A stretch of 33,563 nt of DNA from a virus, in IMG/VR virus record IMGVR_UViG_3300009168_000039, positions 1 to 33,563 of that record. One strand, given 5' to 3'. Below are positions 30,504-33,563 of this stretch, in pieces. Positions within the stretch are counted from its first letter, which is position 1. Every line of letters starts with the position of its first letter. The position numbers were made by a program, and so were the translations under genes. A model generated the notes under the pieces. That model was not told the origin of the DNA, did no database searches, and was given only the letters and a program-made list of their open reading frames with translations.

Positions 30504-31039
30504 TAACTTAATTTATTTTTATAAATCTGATATTGCTGAAGACCAATGATAACAATTAAAATAGAAATAAATCTTTTTAACCATTTAAATTCTTTATTTA
30601 AACGATCTGTACGATCCCATTCTTGTTTTAGATATCTATGGAGTCTTTCAAGTTCAAACTCTATTTGATAATAAGCATACTTTGCATTTATTTGTTCACG
30701 ATCTTGTCCGTGTGCTTCTTCTGTTCCAAAATCAGGATAAGGAAGAGGAAGTGACATTAATAATTCTGCTTTATTATAAAATTCAGGATATGATAAAAGA
30801 TTAGTTGTCCATCCATCTGCGGCATCAACAATTGATGCAGTATCAATTCCACCAGTTAATTTATATAAAAGAAGTGTTACAGTATCTGCATCATCTGTAT
30901 CAAATTTTGTTAATAATATATCTGATGTGATTGTAGTAGAACCTTTTATAGTTAAATCTCCTCTAATTGTTTGTTTATCAGTTGCATATAAAGAAAGATT
31001 TATAAATAATAATATTAATAAAGCAAATATATTTTTCAT
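30503..31039 (-). CDS. Exported protein with C-terminal membrane anchor (178 aa)
   Basis: The N-terminal signal peptide is MKNIFALLILLFINLSLYA. The following GDLTIKGSTTITSDILLTKFDTDDADTVTLLLYKL resembles fibre-type repeats (xGDLTIxGS). After residue 105 comes a coiled coil (DREQINAKYAYYQIEFELERLHRYLKQEWDRTDRLN). A membrane segment lies near 155-170 (FISILIVIIGLQQYQIY). Topology suggests a protein anchored in the inner membrane with its body outside. It is coupled to the beta-helix gene by TAATG. The role is unknown. It could be a spanin-like or display protein. Confidence 0.6.
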   Translation of the reverse strand: MKNIFALLILLFINLSLYATDKQTIRGDLTIKGSTTITSDILLTKFDTDDADTVTLLLYKLTGGIDTASIVDAADGWTTNLLSYPEFYNKAELLMSLPLPYPDFGTEEAHGQDREQINAKYAYYQIEFELERLHRYLKQEWDRTDRLNKEFKWLKRFISILIVIIGLQQYQIYKNKLS

Positions 31040-31049
31040 TTTTAATTTT

Positions 31050-31298
31050 TTATTTTAAATATTGAATTATCTTACCATTAAGAGTTTGTTGCTCCATTAA
31101 AATATCATTAATTTTTTTAAGTTGTTCTGTAGTTTCATTTATAGAATTAGTTAAAATCTCAATTTTATTTTTAATGTTAGTTTCTTTAATAGTTGCTGAA
31201 CGTATCCAACCACCAGTAATTATTATAAGACTTAATAATAAAGATATGTCTTTAATTATATTCATATTTTTCTTCCAAGATGTTATTTTTTCCGGCAT
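31050..31298 (-). CDS. Small membrane protein with coiled coil (82 aa)
   Basis: A membrane segment (IIKDISLLLSLIIITGGWI, about residues 13-32) is followed by a coiled coil (NKIEILTNSINETTEQLKKINDILMEQQTLNGKIIQYL). The topology matches spanin- or holin-associated proteins. It sits between the lectin gene and the exported-protein gene in the late operon. The protein at 27516-27794 has the same layout but no clear sequence identity. Family unassigned. Confidence 0.55.
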   Translation of the reverse strand: MPEKITSWKKNMNIIKDISLLLSLIIITGGWIRSATIKETNIKNKIEILTNSINETTEQLKKINDILMEQQTLNGKIIQYLK

Positions 31299-31328
31299 TA
31301 TTTTAAATTATTTTAATTGAATAGTATT

Positions 31329-31982
31329 TTAATATACTAATCCTTTACCACTATTATATAGAAGTGTCACTTCATTTGCTGTTAATGCTCTATTCCAAAT
31401 ACCAACTTCATCTATACTTCCATTCCAAGCTCCACCACCAACTACATCACTTCCAATACCCCATTCATAAGCATTATTTGCTAATGCTGAAGTATAATTT
31501 GCACCAACTTTATATATTCCATCTACATAAAACTTTAGATTTAATGTTGCTAATGTATTGTCATAAGTTCCAACAAAATGATGCCAACTTGTAGTGTCAT
31601 ATTCTATTGTTGAATTTATCCATTGATTATTAAGGGCAAAATACCAATTTCCACCTAACGTTACAAGTGAATCTTGTGTCCAGCATCTTCCAACTAAAAC
31701 TCTATTACTTGCTGCATCATTCATTTTTCCCCAGGCCGATATAGTTAATTTATTACCAACATTTATTACTCCACAATTAGCATATTCAGTACCATCAACA
31801 GTTATGCCTGTACCAATTATTCCAGGTGCTCCTAGAGTTGGTGTATTTACATATTCACCATCATAAATATGTGTTGAACTTTTTACATATGTACCACCTG
31901 TTTCATCTAATTTATAATATGCTAAACATCCATTATATGGAAATCTTGAAATTGTTGTCCAAAAAAATGATTTGTTTAACAT
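31329..31982 (-). CDS. LamG-like / concanavalin A-type lectin protein (217 aa)
   Basis: The pattern GCLAYYKLDETGGTYVKSS, TISAWGKMND, WHHFVGTYDNTLATLNLKFYVDGIYKVG, GSIDEVGIWNRALTANEVTLLYNSG is the classic laminin-G/ConA-like jellyroll (LamG-like). The C-terminal EVxxLYNxG is almost universal in this family. It binds carbohydrates on cell surfaces and here probably serves as a receptor-binding part of the tail. It lies 4 bases after the stop of the 1,172-residue fibre gene. Confidence 0.85.
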   Translation of the reverse strand: MLNKSFFWTTISRFPYNGCLAYYKLDETGGTYVKSSTHIYDGEYVNTPTLGAPGIIGTGITVDGTEYANCGVINVGNKLTISAWGKMNDAASNRVLVGRCWTQDSLVTLGGNWYFALNNQWINSTIEYDTTSWHHFVGTYDNTLATLNLKFYVDGIYKVGANYTSALANNAYEWGIGSDVVGGGAWNGSIDEVGIWNRALTANEVTLLYNSGKGLVY

Positions 31983-31986
31983 CTTC

Positions 31987-33563
31987 TTATTGAATTTTAT
32001 TTATTGTATAAACTTGATTATCAGAATCAAGATATTGAACATAAATAAAGTTGTTAGTACAGCCGTCATATGTTCCACCTATTTTCTTAAATGATGCTGG
32101 AACTGCTATTCCTGTTGAATTTTCTTGATGTATAGCAAGAGATACTACACCTAATAATGCTCCAGTTGTTGATACTGTAATTGCACCGGTTAATGGAGCT
32201 GCTATAGTTCCATAAACATATCCAAGTGTTTTATCAAATCTCATTTCGGTTGCAGTAGAAGAATTAACTGCTGATATTTTTGAAATTAAGTTTGCATTAG
32301 CTGAAGCATTGGTTGTATAAGCTCCTAAAGCAGTATTTACCGAAGCATTAGTTGTTGTTAATCCTAATGAGGCATTTATAGTTGTAATAATTAAATTAAC
32401 TGAAGCATTAGTTGCATAAGGATATAAAGCACTATTAACTGAAGCATTAGTTGCATAAGCTAACATCGAAGTATCAAAATCAACAATTGATAGTTTATCA
32501 TTATGTGCGTGTCCTATTAATGAATAATTGGATACGGCGGCATTAACTGAAGCATTAGTTGCATAAAGTCCAAATGAAGCATTCTTTGCAAAAGCTGCAG
32601 TATTAATAGAAGCGTTAGTTGCAAAAGCTGCAATATTTATAGAAGCATTAGTTGCATAAGCTAACATTGAAGTATCAAAAGCAGTAATACTTAATTTATC
32701 ATTGTGCGCATGTCCTATTAATGAATAATTGGATATAGTAGCATTAACCGAAGCATTTAAAGTTGATAATGATCCATCAACATATGTTTGAGAAACACCA
32801 CTAATTGCTGCAATACTTGCATCCTGTTTTACTGAATAAGTGAAATCAGTCTTAAGTCCAATGCTTGCATCTTGTTTAACATCATAAGTGAAATCAGTTT
32901 TTAATCCTAAAGAAGCATTTATAGTTGCTATAACTAATCCAACTGAAGCATTAGTTGCAAAAGCTTTATCTGCAGTTACTAATGCTGTAATACTTGCATC
33001 CTGTTTTACTGAATAAGTAAAATCAGTTTTAAGTCCAATGCTTGCATCTTGTTTAATTGAATAAGTAAAGTCAGTCTTTAATCCTAAAGAAGCATTTATA
33101 GTTGCTATAACTAAATTAACACTTGCATTAGTTGAATAAGAGTATAAAGCACTATTAATTGAAGCATTAAGTGTTGATAAACTTCCATCAACATAAGATT
33201 GAGAAACACCACTAATTGCTGCAATTGAAGCATCTTGTTTAATTGAATATGTAAAGTCAGTTTTAGTTGCTAAACTTCCATCAACATAATCTTGAGAAAC
33301 ACCACTACCAGCTATAGTACTAACATCAAGTTTTCCTGAATTCCATACATATCCAGTACCTAAAGAAGCTTCTTTAAGATATAAGTTAAGTGTATCATTA
33401 ATTGAAACATTAGTTGTATAATTTAATAATGAACTATCTACATAATACTTATTGACTGCATCTGAAGAATCAGAAGGAGAACCAAGACCAAGAATTCGTT
33501 GATTTTTAAGAGATATAGAACCATCGATTATTGTAGTACCCACAACGTGGAAAAACGTTGAAG
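31987..33563 (-). CDS. Large repetitive tail fibre protein, C-terminal part (continuation of the gene starting at 2065)
   Basis: This is the 3' part of the wrap-around fibre gene; the ATG at 33543 is internal and should not be taken as the start. It contains many short repeats: (T)NASVN, KTDFTYSIKQDASI, SQTYVDGSLSTLNASVN and IGHAHNDKLSI-DFDTSMLAYATNAS. It also contains YLKEASLGTGYVWNSGKLD, shared with the 781-residue fibre. The C-terminal 80 residues are non-repetitive (TGALLGVVSLAIHQENSTG..., YVQYLDSDNQVYTINKIQ) and probably form the tip domain. Only after joining both window ends does the gene have its full length. Confidence 0.85.
   Translation of the reverse strand, partial: STFFHVVGTTIIDGSISLKNQRILGLGSPSDSSDAVNKYYVDSSLLNYTTNVSINDTLNLYLKEASLGTGYVWNSGKLDVSTIAGSGVSQDYVDGSLATKTDFTYSIKQDASIAAISGVSQSYVDGSLSTLNASINSALYSYSTNASVNLVIATINASLGLKTDFTYSIKQDASIGLKTDFTYSVKQDASITALVTADKAFATNASVGLVIATINASLGLKTDFTYDVKQDASIGLKTDFTYSVKQDASIAAISGVSQTYVDGSLSTLNASVNATISNYSLIGHAHNDKLSITAFDTSMLAYATNASINIAAFATNASINTAAFAKNASFGLYATNASVNAAVSNYSLIGHAHNDKLSIVDFDTSMLAYATNASVNSALYPYATNASVNLIITTINASLGLTTTNASVNTALGAYTTNASANANLISKISAVNSSTATEMRFDKTLGYVYGTIAAPLTGAITVSTTGALLGVVSLAIHQENSTGIAVPASFKKIGGTYDGCTNNFIYVQYLDSDNQVYTINKIQ
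33441..33563. repeat. Terminal direct repeat (circular assembly overlap), right copy
   Basis: Identical to bases 1-123. Codon phase in this copy matches that of the left copy in the same fibre gene, so the two ends join without frameshift. Confidence 0.93.

Noticed and set aside
33441-33543. Start of the C-terminal fibre ORF at 33543
   Set aside because: The frame is open through the circular join to an ATG at 2065, so this Met is internal.
1-33563. Diversity-generating retroelement acting on the fibre genes
   Set aside because: No reverse transcriptase and no template/variable repeat pair with adenine-specific changes were seen. The fibre repeats are simple tandem units.

Overview
The window is a complete, circularly assembled genome of a small, strongly AT-rich temperate tailed phage (siphovirus type, HK97-like head module). 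The host is probably a member of the Bacteroidota. The reasons for that host are the SCEKEE-type lipoprotein, the lack of clear Shine-Dalgarno sequences in favour of AT-rich leaders, and fibre and tail-tip proteins of the kind seen in Bacteroidota phages. Bases 1-123 repeat exactly at 33441-33563, so the unique circle is 33,440 bp. The artificial ends cut one tail-fibre gene in two. Its reading frame continues across the join, giving a product of about 1,172 residues.

Late region (minus strand, transcribed 19318 -> 1 = 33441 -> 27103). The order is small terminase, large terminase, a DNA methyltransferase in two pieces, portal, prohead protease, two paralogous major capsid proteins, a small post-capsid protein, and four head-tail connector or tail-completion proteins. 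Then come the tail tube, the tail assembly chaperones G and GT (joined by a -1 frameshift at nine A residues), the tape measure, a tail-tip protein and two large fibre proteins. Crossing the join, the region continues with a LamG-like lectin, small membrane proteins, a secreted beta-helix protein, an Ig-like protein and holin-like membrane proteins. It ends at a strong terminator near 27000. Many adjacent genes overlap as TAATG, suggesting translational coupling.

Early, replication and lysogeny region (19.4-27.0 kb). A small thymidylate-synthase-fold protein and a Cys/His-rich protein lie just before the terminase. Next is a probable replication initiator whose last codons are four 21-bp iterons. 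Its start codon lies in a leader with two interleaved inverted repeats, a candidate pseudoknot or translational switch. Several small early genes, a lipoprotein and an HNH endonuclease follow. A large serine recombinase, a NUMOD3-motif protein and a PD-(D/E)XK-like protein complete the module. Four of these genes share an upstream element with a TTAAGTGG-type box about 22 bases ahead of a GAATATATA box.

The phage has no recognisable polymerase, helicase, classical repressor or endolysin. It must rely on host replication proteins recruited by its own initiator. The most unusual points are the split and order-swapped methyltransferase, the tandem capsid genes of which only one has the N-terminal delta domain, the miniature thymidylate-synthase homologue, and the structured leader plus in-gene iterons of the initiator.
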